Assembly (NCBI GenBank): GCA_013538855.1
Contig: JABXJS010000046.1
Span: 1 to 64,000, forward strand
Direction of reading: 5' to 3'
From: Herpetosiphonaceae bacterium
GTDB taxonomy: Bacteria; Chloroflexota; Chloroflexia; Chloroflexales; Herpetosiphonaceae
DNA: 64,000 nucleotides
This document shows, in pieces, positions 47,901 through 52,577 of this stretch. The translations under genes and the position numbers were made by a program. Within the stretch, counting starts at the first letter, position 1; each line of letters opens with the position of its first letter. A model generated the notes under the pieces. It saw nothing but the letters and a program-made list of their open reading frames with translations. It was not told where the DNA came from and ran no database searches.

Positions 47901-48103
47901 GTGGTTGGATGGCGCGTCTCGCTGAGCAGCGTGCGATACTCGTACTGGCCCATCGCATAGGCGCGGGAGCGCGTCTCGTTCAGCTCGTGGGCGGTTGTGA
48001 ATGGTAGCGCCTTGGTGAGCGGTGACCAAATCACCATGGCGAGGCTGGCCAAGAGCACGAGCACGGCAAGCCGACTGGCGGTGGCGGAGCGAGAAGCAGA
48101 CAT
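32966..48103 (-). CDS. giant (about 5,045-residue) multidomain LamG surface protein
   Basis: The ATG at 48103 has AAAGGA 9 bases upstream (an in-frame ATG at 48112 is less well placed). Order, in residues: signal/anchor segment 10-30; unassigned N-domain 45-270 possibly LppX/LolA-like; two membrane helices 275-330; Pro/Ala linker; thrombospondin-3-type calcium repeats 405-515 ('DTDNDGLADEVE', 'DSDGDGLND'); unassigned 520-1090; membrane-like helices 1170-1290; second thrombospondin-3 cluster 1490-1590; LamG domains at about 1740-1935, 1995-2310, 2315-2530, 2535-2735, 2990-3190 and 3375-3590, with Ig-like segments between; a DUF8202-like tail ('YLALKYGITL', 'VAGVARDD'); Thr/Ala/Pro-rich linker 3970-4080; carbohydrate/DOMON-like region; proprotein-convertase P-domain about 4715-4850; C-terminal 'PVYLPLVLQ' region. 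It probably acts as an adhesin or coat protein at the cell surface. No sortase motif or peptidase domain was seen. Confidence 0.88.
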   Translation of the reverse strand: MSASRSATASRLAVLVLLASLAMVIWSPLTKALPFTTAHELNETRSRAYAMGQYEYRTLLSETRHPTTILTNAGRSSTTSYTTLRGTVDRPKNHLSLLMKGQSTQGQTLEIDVSDGVAKGRVQGRADWETIANAPDLFGSSGDALDFLAAATDIQRTDAAPGLDDALVAHTTHYTFVIDGPTYARHAHDQLVAQLRAQGELPATLDVGLTQQYAQMQASGELWVNAAGLPVRQIIHLAFPPERGATEWVEAEFTTDFTGWAAADTSPGAIVAGIVGSAATWQLTFLLALVALCALFIFHYRSRKFYTTFVAALILTMLAGPLMQAQQADAFFARMDAQAAESAAQAAPEDAPFDPQRDPLAASAPVAASAPLAPDTTSQTSSARPVNPTTERTALRATSEATTGNDTDNDGLADEVEVLELGTDYDQADSDGDGLNDNLEVVGFVSNNIQWYLDPLNIDSNEDGLWDSVECPDLATTGTCPDTDGDGEPDVFDYDNDGDGVPDSVDSSPTSVGALTTQTQSFIDFNLSDYTVDTPLYVDFELRPENATHLWYVDNVLDWPSADTDGQIQRKKDTTWADEGESGTKMDNGDMLLSAMLEISIDYDATNPSAGLPVSGTLPSGSFGDLSWLDTDALDEYGISVSVSEVGDQLTAYVPLTVLRDTVGDMPVALTGRMLYLPSASSWGANHEARLLWMVSMLTDTCNDTTNVDGDDYCADAADWTSSTSVVQSYYEDFSLTGLTVDEARGTDVLLIGQNNATSVDYADNLWHLAANLPDAYLDAQGVTSTSDRFDQDDIIARWGSGASSATDSERWGIPAGALTVAQHSYSDEIAAFSDLSDSTLTTFLSSLYGTPATDTSVTLLRVMESRYRSTNLADDTMAVSGSTLSVALGTLEEQTTASVAWAPYSYGADGSWASEDVGDYFDTLEVKLLNVFDTAELTTLLSGETLANAALTQAGAIGYAKNFYLLMEQGQVGIVEIAGSSMGDTLLDNSSYYRSGEAVTLIVADMINYMQAGLQDMLTVSLDGAEIASGISDGDLTSLASLLEDNGAVESYLDDSGLFESLSGGGTQAFNKAYKEWYKRKQKKIDPDFSVNTDKTWKKGATGASVVSGLLLFSASFFEKGSEVEVRLTVVARGIGYVGSLFAVADAIDVYRTFNATTSAAQQVKILKYQSRAAVVGLIMDVGITTALFVYTVVASNISVSNLAFTQLLAYAIASIIVAIIMAVLSATIIGGIVVAIIGAIDALARLICDAVGVEENSDVDVWVCDGITGALTMAVTYLIFEQTPILDIQSDNRLDTALTDVAITQQAANDGYVVGNYLSFGLDITQTLQMNSPDVWGNYYWWQFSTENLEHTQAAYRLQQTPETLSTSEVNWDSNSAHMFNTTYGTTFEHVGINQALGTVYLSESIKSDVQECWVIWIPAGIILVPTPVCYVRDLDFANQSDTDIGDNFAFDVLPATLDDFYTLTATGNDGAGYRLGWDDRFPTLVDADGDGLNSRASGGVDPDDANYDSDGDGLSDYWEYYNGFDPSAVDSDGDGLSDYWEALHDTDQDRYDTDSDGLEDGAELFHPLAASPFDDSSTSWTGGWTVVYDYSGSTPLETLVTSYPDLVDSDSDGITDKQEYIYGYNPRVMEELNVLSIDSTVETPGAVPGYVSTSAPYNTVTYAATITNELDNRYAYGLLETEFPVDTLRDETVLDALAPLQSTSVAGQVTADSSLFTASTVTSMTLRAGAIISTDEERALWLDFRDSTFTDASNHGNDASCTSTACPTVDSTGSFAQFDGNDTLTVADSDDFDLNQFTLTMWVKRNGTVKNVTLLKKGNTGFLVGIDTNGYVYGSLYDSTCTTPTYAPTPGTFTGGGLTTGWNHLALMQRGNTLILYLNGAELASATTSGTCLNTDPITIGQSFKGWIDDITLYDSALSDDELDELFKQPVVYLRDITSDGFSYYSNGRRYSLVDDIGEVELECTSDSATDDSEGYPAVCPSESSDFLGEALSFNPNSFQAIQLEGGENTDLTGNDNTFSMAMWLYPQNGYTPDDQHLNDYGQVLIANSIVDYDYRVDGYPVAPPSMYLKGSNIIMRFGVETGTSTANSQYCEATTTNNPVTLNTWQHLVVTYSGSGFTLYRDGTVVSSGITQWTTNNHCSGVTVYPGGDSWRMYIGHNFRSALHFDSLSSFTETGAESGSQEAYIWDETNNQELWNKGDLDTGETIQPDVWLTASTTLPDLKWTLCNRDDSPSGSLCPGDDDVYATGNHDQDEVPAAYSPYINGNKWHAYLNYGLYNDGFKGKMDEIGLYRVDLDADDVLKLYESTTRVLELNFDEAPGQTLFADASSNESDATCSGTTCPDSGLRGIDNQALEFDGSNDYLSVAGSSVDLTRADFTIAAWIKTTSSNQGIVTKSDGDGSWEKYEKNFYLDSSGYPNFVGWGNNYIHSTTAVNDGQWHHVAVVWDYQGNGSTSTGQGYIYIDGVNKTSSENYAGNNVDQSSHNLYIGAPNHGESANYFAGKLDQLVILQTALDASGMQALMREVPLFNLHLDEDLATTSFSDDGLYAQNLSCSGSACPAAGAKGQVRESLVFDGNDTISATVSDDLDVETFTLAMWVKPTATKSAIQTLIRKNNGSGSNDNFNIWTLSNSLRFKLDFERADCNNGQPWHITSSNALTEDVWNYLVASFDGTYLRLYINGSLDNSNSYGTTTACTTGNVLTLGNNFEGQLDEVALYEGALSDEEIDNLYEYQAAWFDVTYQHEVTVDTDNPTALLDLSTTHVAGDQVMIAQASDPTSPISSVEYRINGGSWSEIVDDDTTDEVWAFTFQPTAGEGNYTIDVRATDAVGHTATDSATVIVDQTPPTATLDSFTANRVARPNSPTAQTVVASLTLAGSIQDSSSGVPTNTTTIELYDGLGRSVSQSAAATVNGATWSADYPLGTNIGYGDYDVTIETSDNVGNVLTATLGTVAIDNLGPSATLLEGTGIITESGTVLGGVLSEVPYPANSTLMFSFEDATGSTSFADGSKNHRAATCTGSSCPTAGAAGQHGSALTFDGSNDYLTVEQSDVLNLAGQSFTIATWAKRDTTGGNRIIVAQGANSNHSGMLFGFRDTNTFLCSFYGDALDTPDAYTDSDWHHWACSYDATTNTRTIYRDGLQVAQDTAAADYTGSGALYIGQRYDGVYDFGGALDELTIYRRALSAEQIFHMANPTDTAVSDLAIRFRHLSDGSLAADAGLWYAADLASTSANHTTWSYPLELALEGPYQIDLLATDALGNQTFAENVWTGEIDTRAPRLTLTASGQDVTCQASDFNLDSDTWSCSATPITPTASYASDAWFVDVFSTTQQLTGLTTTATVTDTSGQTLSACDEYNHCTTRTIDSATPGGVSADLQLWLDASAGTSTLTDGAALSTWADQSGYGHDAVQATAASQPTYSAAAFNGNPALTFNGTNTSGAYLQTGLTLTPQNADITILTVAQPSATRYAFVLSQQNGTGTGRSIFEYYTNGKTRSWWGGSSHESSSDYSTSAPMVHTVRLTGGSSLDLFQNGAANGSFPITAETATGSWLIGTNKQASADFLNGNLAEVLVFSDTLDSSAMAQAETYLALKYGITLDSSTPYRDAQGNIIWDGTASAYHYDVAGVARDDQSGLAQSQSTSANSDAILTITAGNDPNSPAALADDGSYLLWGNDDGDPSSTVSTSQGYERLGRIWQVQEVGDVGSVSVQFDLSGLGLTLTESDLALLIGDSSGFANATVHISGRSLSGEIVTFTGVDLKAGQYLSLALTEVPSVYSNVADASDYTLLYALDIPTNANYRSGSTPTYSVDTSASVGAFDRVAYYLELVDSGGSSQWVYAAMDDFSGGNASLLGIPDASVNVDWEQTVANLTVASNVAGLTTGENITTGNIEFWDNCYSKTADSGIGGSSTTYDVDDTRTNSTCYGSFQVHNYGASQTLLAWNRWAQGTGNDDIGIGNRSSDSPDWTFAQNANTYTARTLYVLVHEYGSGARAAAGGGLQSAGVTTAQARTTAAFTPATVVRTTPTGARPSTEPSVTTAAVAYRRPTAAAPAPASHPNGVTPAAARTSGAAAVPAPSTADAPAAAPPARAATPPDILSNTCYLLGEDQRIADASASGQARDQAQRFYTAWTTDTLTLLWAGADWATQGDLFLYLDTQPGGSPLAYNPYPAASSPTAIHFPIDPRPNTPSVAMDYVLWIEDGTLATLFAWDGSSWQPSAAMVGLQLDTDRTAPLTTIAVPFADLGISDPATHGLGLLALASEENALDVWATMPGYNSVSSAAILPGRAKDTVQTFLLSRIYGWDALPATGCPSGVDNNGNRVSATIAYNGANLAGTLLATPDSITFGLFKDHLIFAHTLLYKELANWDTLRDPLCQPQPGHPPLPECGRAPAASDAAQTQIMARLALARLFGVAHPPVSDGETLQYQIAVVNHGARAAQGVQVEIGTPYGLRLTTGQLETDPSGAQAYVQRVNLGTMAPGEHRLVTATGIVDTSFNAAQLDGQIRLRVLITDETGSPLQPSEALYSVHELDTAPPSYVGLAQPSMVARSGMQTLRGTVADQSAVPTIIIEVAGQTTTCTDTTPDDGAWACPVTLPAQADGTPLTVRLKARDIHGLESAWFTVPALVIDRTAPTITLDSATERNLRDGIVGYAEATLSGALTDNRFAARVEVCTVTGTGEDCTPAAVTLPTGATLQQSYQYDDQPETPLAVGSANGCTDGTPVTRSFSVAENVTVAEVELGLMLEHPFRNDLRATLQSPSGTQVRVLDFAADAANLNATFSDRASTSIYLTDDLDDHQLTTPFVLHRQPHTGQLVAFQGEPAQGTWQLTLCDRAPAADDGQYLRSRLTLRSTALPSGSSATWRATLQIPANVDAQARTLHLYGYDAAGNRSAALPVDLTLDTLEPHMTSITSTLRLPSQADVALTGTVSDSAPVLLSLDILSPRHTRTSVGLQQDAQGNWQFNPVGHVTRPGRYCLWVRAEDAAGNVSLTGPVALEATARQPVYLPLVLQASAQGTRPAPTPLNSIGASSPAALLARPSPISLAFGASSGCR

Positions 48104-48315
48104 ACGGCACATCCTTTTTCTGAGATGAGATCACCTAGCGCTAGCGCAGGTTGGCCAATTGACTCACGATGGCGCTGGAGGGCGCGCTGCACACGCTGGC
48201 TGCGTGCGCGCAGAACTATCACCTAGCTAGGCGATAATCGAGGCTCACAAGCGCGGCTATTAACTGTTTGATGCTGGTAAGTCGCTCTAGTCTAACCGAT
48301 TATGGGCGATTGTTC

Positions 48316-48359
48316 TGTCCTCCAAATTCGACACTTGTGTCCTACAAATTCGACATTTG
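48316..48359. repeat. two tandem 22-bp direct repeats in a divergent promoter region
   Basis: TGTCCTCCAAATTCGACACTTG (48316-48337; 22 bases) is followed at once by a second copy with two changes (48338-48359). A -10-like TATACT lies at 48362-48367. The repeats sit between the giant gene (minus) and the GNAT gene (plus) and look like a regulator site for one or both. The rest of 48113-48492 holds no gene. Confidence 0.65.
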
Positions 48360-48492
48360 GCTATACTTTTAATCTAGGCAGTTGAAAACAGCGCACCGCC
48401 GTGCTGATTTTTGGCTGTGCCGTAAGCCGTAGCATCGTGCAGGCGGCGCAGATTGTAGCGCAGCGGCTAGACCGTTGAGAGAGGAGCTGTTC

Positions 48493-49288
48493 ATGGAGTT
48501 AACGCACGTTGTGCAGCGCATCCAGACCTTCGCTGGGGCCAATCTACAAGCCGTCGGCCAGCAGAGGGTGACTGCTGGCGCGGGGCTGCGACTCTTTGTT
48601 GATCCTAATTCGTCAGCCATTGCGGACAACATTGTTGTGCCCGATCCGGCGCAGCTTGCTCCTGCTGAGCTGACGGCGCTGGTTGAGCGCCTGATTGCCT
48701 TGTGTGTTGAGCACAATCGTGCGCCCTGTGTTCAGTTTTTTTGATCAGGCGCTGCCAGGGCTGGCCGATGTGCTGACGGCGGCAGGCTTCGTCGGCGGCG
48801 ACGCGCTGCCAGTGCTGGCGGCAGCGGCTGCTGCTGTGCCGCCGCCAGTGCTAGCGCCGGAGATGAGCGTTGAGGTGGTCGGCCCTACCGCGCCGCTGGC
48901 GCTGGTGCGCGCTAATCTCGATATCAATGCGCTCGGCTTTGATCCTAGCGCCGCCCGTGCGACTGATGCAGATGCTCAGGGCTTTCAGTCCAGCTTGATC
49001 GGCTGTCGTGCCGTCACCCTCCGCTGGCAGGGCGGGGCGGCGGCGGGCGGTATGTTCCTGCCCATCCAGGCGGGCGTGAGCGAACTGGTGGGCATCGCCA
49101 CCCTAGCGCAGTTCCGACGGCGCGGGCTGGCCCGCTGTGTCACCGCTGTGCTGGCGCAGGAGGCGCTGCGCTTGGGCGCTGATCTGGTCTTTCTTGTCGC
49201 CGCTAGCGCCGAGTCGGCGCACGTCTACGAGCGCGCTGGCTTCCGTCGCGTTGGCGAGCGGCTGACCTATCACCGACGAGCTGGGTGA
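48493..49288 (+). pseudogene. GNAT-family N-acetyltransferase, frameshifted at a T7 tract
   Basis: Read through the frameshift this is a 264-residue GNAT protein. From the ATG at 48493 (GAGGAG upstream) the first frame codes for residues 1-84 up to 'RAPCVQFF' and stops at TGA inside a run of seven T (48735-48741 region). The other frame continues 'FFDQALPGLADVLTAAGF' without a gap: removing one T restores a continuous protein. The C-terminal half carries the acetyl-CoA-binding signature 'SELVGIATLAQFRRRGLARCVTAVLAQEALRLGADLVFLVA', then 'SAHVYERAGFRRVGERLTY', as in other GNATs. The total length has one base too many for whole codons. It could be an inactivating mutation, a homopolymer error in sequencing or an expressed slippage site. 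The substrate is unknown. Confidence 0.88.
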
Positions 49289-49542
49289 GCGTGCTTAGCG
49301 CAGCGGCTCGTGTGGCGCTGGCGCAGCTTGAGGCTGGCTGCTGGTGCCACGCGAGCCGCGCTGGATTGCGCGTATGGGCAGCGTGCACAAGCCGATGTTG
49401 GTGATCCACCGCACTGGGCTAGTGGCTCAACTGAAGGCGCTGCTAGCCAGCCGCATAGGCGTAGCTGGCTAGCATGGGCTATGCGGTCGGCTGCTGCTGT
49501 GGCATAATAGAGCGACCGCTCAATCATACGTTGGAGGTAGCT

Positions 49543-50400
49543 ATGCCGCAGCCAGCTCGTGATGATCGCATCTTGGTGTTAACGCGCCTAACAGCCGCCA
49601 TCGTTATCCCGTTTCTGCTGATCGCGTTTGTCATCCTCTACTTTCTGCCTGAGCAATCGGGGCAGCGCTTCTCGTTTCCGGTGCCGTCGAAAATCCATGC
49701 CGCCTATGTTGCTGCTGGCTACCTCGGCGGCGCGTGGCTGTTTGCGCGGGTTTTGTTTGGTCGCCAGTGGCACGCTGTCGCCGCCGGCTTCCCGGCGGTC
49801 ACCGCGTTTACCGTCAGTATGCTCTTGGCCACAGTCTTGCATTGGGGCCGATTTGATCTGACCCACGGGCCATTTATCGTCTGGCTTGTGCTGTACGTTG
49901 TCACGCCGGTGCTCGTGCCATGGCTCTGGTGGCGCAATCAGGCGACCGACCCTGGCGCACTGCTGCCGCCAGATGTCGCTGTGCCGGTGGGTATCCGGCG
50001 GGCGCTGGCGCTGCTGGGGCTGGTTACACTGGGCATTGTGCTGGTTGGCTTTGTGTGGCCGCAGCTGCTCGTTGAGCGGTGGCCCTGGCCATTGACGACG
50101 TTTTCGTCGCGCCTTCTGGCTGGCTGGCACGCATTGATGGCTGTCGGCTGCCTCGTGATGAGCAGAGAGCGACGCTGGAGCGCGTGGCGAACAGCGGTGG
50201 AGAGCATCTGGCTGTGGTATCTGCTCTTTATTCTGGGGGCATGGCGCGATCAGGATAAGTTTGCTGGCGGTCGGTTCTTCAACTGGTATGTGCTGGGGGT
50301 GATTGTGATCATACTGCTGATGCTGCTGCTCTATGTCACGATGGAGCTGCGCCGCCGTCGCGGTGTGACCGGAGGGGCTGAAAAGATGCTCGCGGGCTGA
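49543..50400 (+). CDS. polytopic membrane protein of unknown function
   Basis: A 285-residue integral membrane protein from the ATG at 49543 (TTGGAGG 6 bases upstream). About seven hydrophobic segments are visible, including 'LTAAIVIPFLLIAFVILYFL', 'AAYVAAGYLGGAWLFARVLF', 'AVTAFTVSMLLATVLHW', 'FIVWLVLYVVTPVLVPWLWW', 'ALALLGLVTLGIVLVGFVW', 'LAGWHALMAVGCLVM' and 'VLGVIVIILLMLLLYVTM'. Conserved-looking aromatic/charged loops ('LHWGRFDLTHGPFIVW', 'RRWSAWRTAVESIWLWYLLF') may be functional. No family is recognised. It has its own promoter region and no adjoining partner gene. Confidence 0.78.
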   Translation: MPQPARDDRILVLTRLTAAIVIPFLLIAFVILYFLPEQSGQRFSFPVPSKIHAAYVAAGYLGGAWLFARVLFGRQWHAVAAGFPAVTAFTVSMLLATVLHWGRFDLTHGPFIVWLVLYVVTPVLVPWLWWRNQATDPGALLPPDVAVPVGIRRALALLGLVTLGIVLVGFVWPQLLVERWPWPLTTFSSRLLAGWHALMAVGCLVMSRERRWSAWRTAVESIWLWYLLFILGAWRDQDKFAGGRFFNWYVLGVIVIILLMLLLYVTMELRRRRGVTGGAEKMLAG

Positions 50401-50609
50401 GTATGCCGGTCGCCCTTGAGCTGCTCCCAGGTATAGCGGCTGATCGGCGCTCGGTCAATCGGTAGCGGCCAGCGCACGGTAGCCCGCTGGGGCCTCACGA
50501 TCACATCAGTGAGCGGGCGAGACGGCACCAGCGCTGAATCTAATCGGCTGAGCTGGGGCAATTAACCACAGACGATTCTTTTTCAACCATAGCACTGTGA
50601 AGTGCCAAA

Positions 50610-50643
50610 CGGCCCCGCTGAAGCGCAAGCCTCGGCGGGGCCG
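50610..50643 (-). terminator. terminator hairpin at the end of the five-gene operon
   Basis: A 9-bp GC-rich stem (CGGCCCCGC at 50610-50618 with its complement at 50635-50643) and 16-nt loop, located 17 bases past the stop of the last minus-strand gene. Confidence 0.55.
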
Positions 50644-50659
50644 CTGCGTGTGCGTGCAG

Positions 50660-52567
50660 CTAGCTGGCGGACTGCTGGAACTGCACCGCCTCGACGCCCT
50701 CGATCATCTGAAAGGCGAACTGGGCCGAGGTCCACGGCGTCTGCGCGAGCAGCTGCTGCATGCTGCTCGACAGCGTGTCGATGGCGAGCACCTGGCGGGC
50801 GGCGTCTTGCCACGGCAGGCTAGCGAGCACCTGATCGCTCTCTGCGCCTGATGTTGCGCGCAGCTGCTTGTGGAGCTGCGGATACTGCTCGGTGGGCGCA
50901 TCAAAGCCAAAGTGCAGCGTCTCAGGCTGAAGATGCACGAGCAGCGTGTTTAGCTCGCCGACAAACACGCCGAGCAGCACGTTGGCGGAGATGCGCTCCA
51001 GCCGCAGTTGCTCCAGCGGCTGCTGGTCGGCGTCGGTGGCGTTGACCAGCAGGCCCGGCCACCCGGCCACCACCGCCGAGCGCAGCACAAAGCCGCTGAG
51101 CGGCGTGAGCGGCAGCAGCGGCGGCGAGATGGTGATCGACTGCTCCGCCTGTAGATCGCCGCTGGTGGCGCGGCCAATGCTGAGCGCGCCGTCGAACAGG
51201 CAGGCCATCCAGGTGACATCGAGCTGAAAGAAGCGAATCGACTCGCTGGGCAGCATCGCCTCATCGGGCACAAGGTAGTTAAATGGCACGCCCTGCAGGC
51301 GGCGCAGGCCAGCGAACCAGGCGCGCACATCGGCGGGCAGGTCGGCGCTGGCGCGGCTGCGCAGCTTGGGGCTGATTGTTCTGCTGAGCATGGCGGTCTT
51401 GGGCGTAGAGCGCTTGGCCACCTTCTGTTGCTGGATGTGGGCGCGCTTCCAGCTGTAGAGGCTGGTTGACACCTGCTTGCTCTGCAAAATAAGCAGGCGG
51501 CCTAGCTCCCAGGCTGCGGCGTAGGACACATCGAACAGCCCGGTTGCTGTATCGTAGCGCACAAGCGCGTCGGCGGCCGGGGCAGGCAGCGGCAGCGTGG
51601 CCGTGTGCGTGCCCACGCCGAGCGGCCCGCGGTACCACGACGCCGTCTGGTTGGCAGCGCGCATCAGGTGCGGGATGAGCGCGTAGCCCTGGGCGGCGTA
51701 CTGCTCGGCGAGCGGGTTCGCATTTGGCGGGAGGCGCAGCGTGCTGGGGCTGTGATCTAGCTCCAGCAGCAAGTTTGTAAAGCTCTGCTGGGCCTGTGGT
51801 GGCGCGGCAAAGCGCCAGCTCGCCAGCACGACAAAGCGCACGAGGTCGGCGTCGGCGGCACCCTGGAAGTCGAAGCCAGCGCTGGTGTAGCGCCCCTCCA
51901 GCGACACCAGAAACACGCTGTTGATCTGGTTTGGGCCTGGCAGGCGGTTGCCGATCACCACTGCCTGCTCCGAGCCTGTGGGCTGATCGTCGGCGTCGCG
52001 GGCCTGGCGCACGTGGGCCATCAGCCCGAGCGCGGCGGGTGTCGGCAGCAGGGTGCGCAGCGTGCTGGCTGGAACATCGATCACGCTGACCCGATCAGCA
52101 GCGCTTTGGCCGGTCTCAAGGGTAAAGGATGGATAGATGACGCCTGTGCTGGCTGAGTTTTGCAGCGCATCTAGCGAGATGATTGTCGCGACAGGCGCTT
52201 CGTCCTCGGTGAACAGCAGCAGCGTGAGCCAGGGCAGGCTCGCGTCCTGCGGATCGGCCTGGCGCTCCCAGGGCAGCGTCGAGCGGGTCAGCATCAGGTG
52301 CGGCACAACGTTCGAGTGGTCGCCGAGACTGCCATCGGGCGGGTAGACGGCGCTGATCTCGGCGGGGTCAAGGCTGAAGCGCTCGCCGGCGATGCTGAAG
52401 GAGCGCGTCGCCGAAAACGTGGTTGTCGGGATCTTCGGCTGCGGCGTCTCGTTGGTCGCAACCTGCTGGGCGACGGTAATCGCATACGTGCCCGGTTTCA
52501 GGCTGGGCTGATGAAACTGCATGAACGCAACCGTGCCGCTGGGCGCAGGATTGTTTGATTCTGACAT
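50660..52567 (-). CDS. large protein of unknown function, last gene of the operon
   Basis: A 635-residue protein starting at 52567 ('MSESNNPAPSG'), 10 bases after the stop of the DUF6603-like gene; an in-frame ATG at 52588 would overlap that gene. I recognise no domain. The N-terminal 130 residues look like beta-sandwich or tail-fibre-type strands ('GTYAITVAQQVATNETPQPKIPTTTFSATRSFSIAGERFSLDPAEISAVYPPDGSLGD'). The middle has 'LPWLTLLLFTEDEAPVATII' and repeated short strands. From about residue 360 come long segments with Trp/Tyr ('AAWELGRLLILQSKQVSTSLYSWKRAH', 'GVPFNYLVPDEAMLPSESIRFFQLDVTWMACLFDGALSIG'), and the last 60 residues are helical. No signal peptide, no membrane segment. It may be a structural component of whatever the operon builds. 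Confidence 0.8.
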   Translation of the reverse strand: MSESNNPAPSGTVAFMQFHQPSLKPGTYAITVAQQVATNETPQPKIPTTTFSATRSFSIAGERFSLDPAEISAVYPPDGSLGDHSNVVPHLMLTRSTLPWERQADPQDASLPWLTLLLFTEDEAPVATIISLDALQNSASTGVIYPSFTLETGQSAADRVSVIDVPASTLRTLLPTPAALGLMAHVRQARDADDQPTGSEQAVVIGNRLPGPNQINSVFLVSLEGRYTSAGFDFQGAADADLVRFVVLASWRFAAPPQAQQSFTNLLLELDHSPSTLRLPPNANPLAEQYAAQGYALIPHLMRAANQTASWYRGPLGVGTHTATLPLPAPAADALVRYDTATGLFDVSYAAAWELGRLLILQSKQVSTSLYSWKRAHIQQQKVAKRSTPKTAMLSRTISPKLRSRASADLPADVRAWFAGLRRLQGVPFNYLVPDEAMLPSESIRFFQLDVTWMACLFDGALSIGRATSGDLQAEQSITISPPLLPLTPLSGFVLRSAVVAGWPGLLVNATDADQQPLEQLRLERISANVLLGVFVGELNTLLVHLQPETLHFGFDAPTEQYPQLHKQLRATSGAESDQVLASLPWQDAARQVLAIDTLSSSMQQLLAQTPWTSAQFAFQMIEGVEAVQFQQSAS

Positions 52568-52577
52568 GGGGGCCTCG

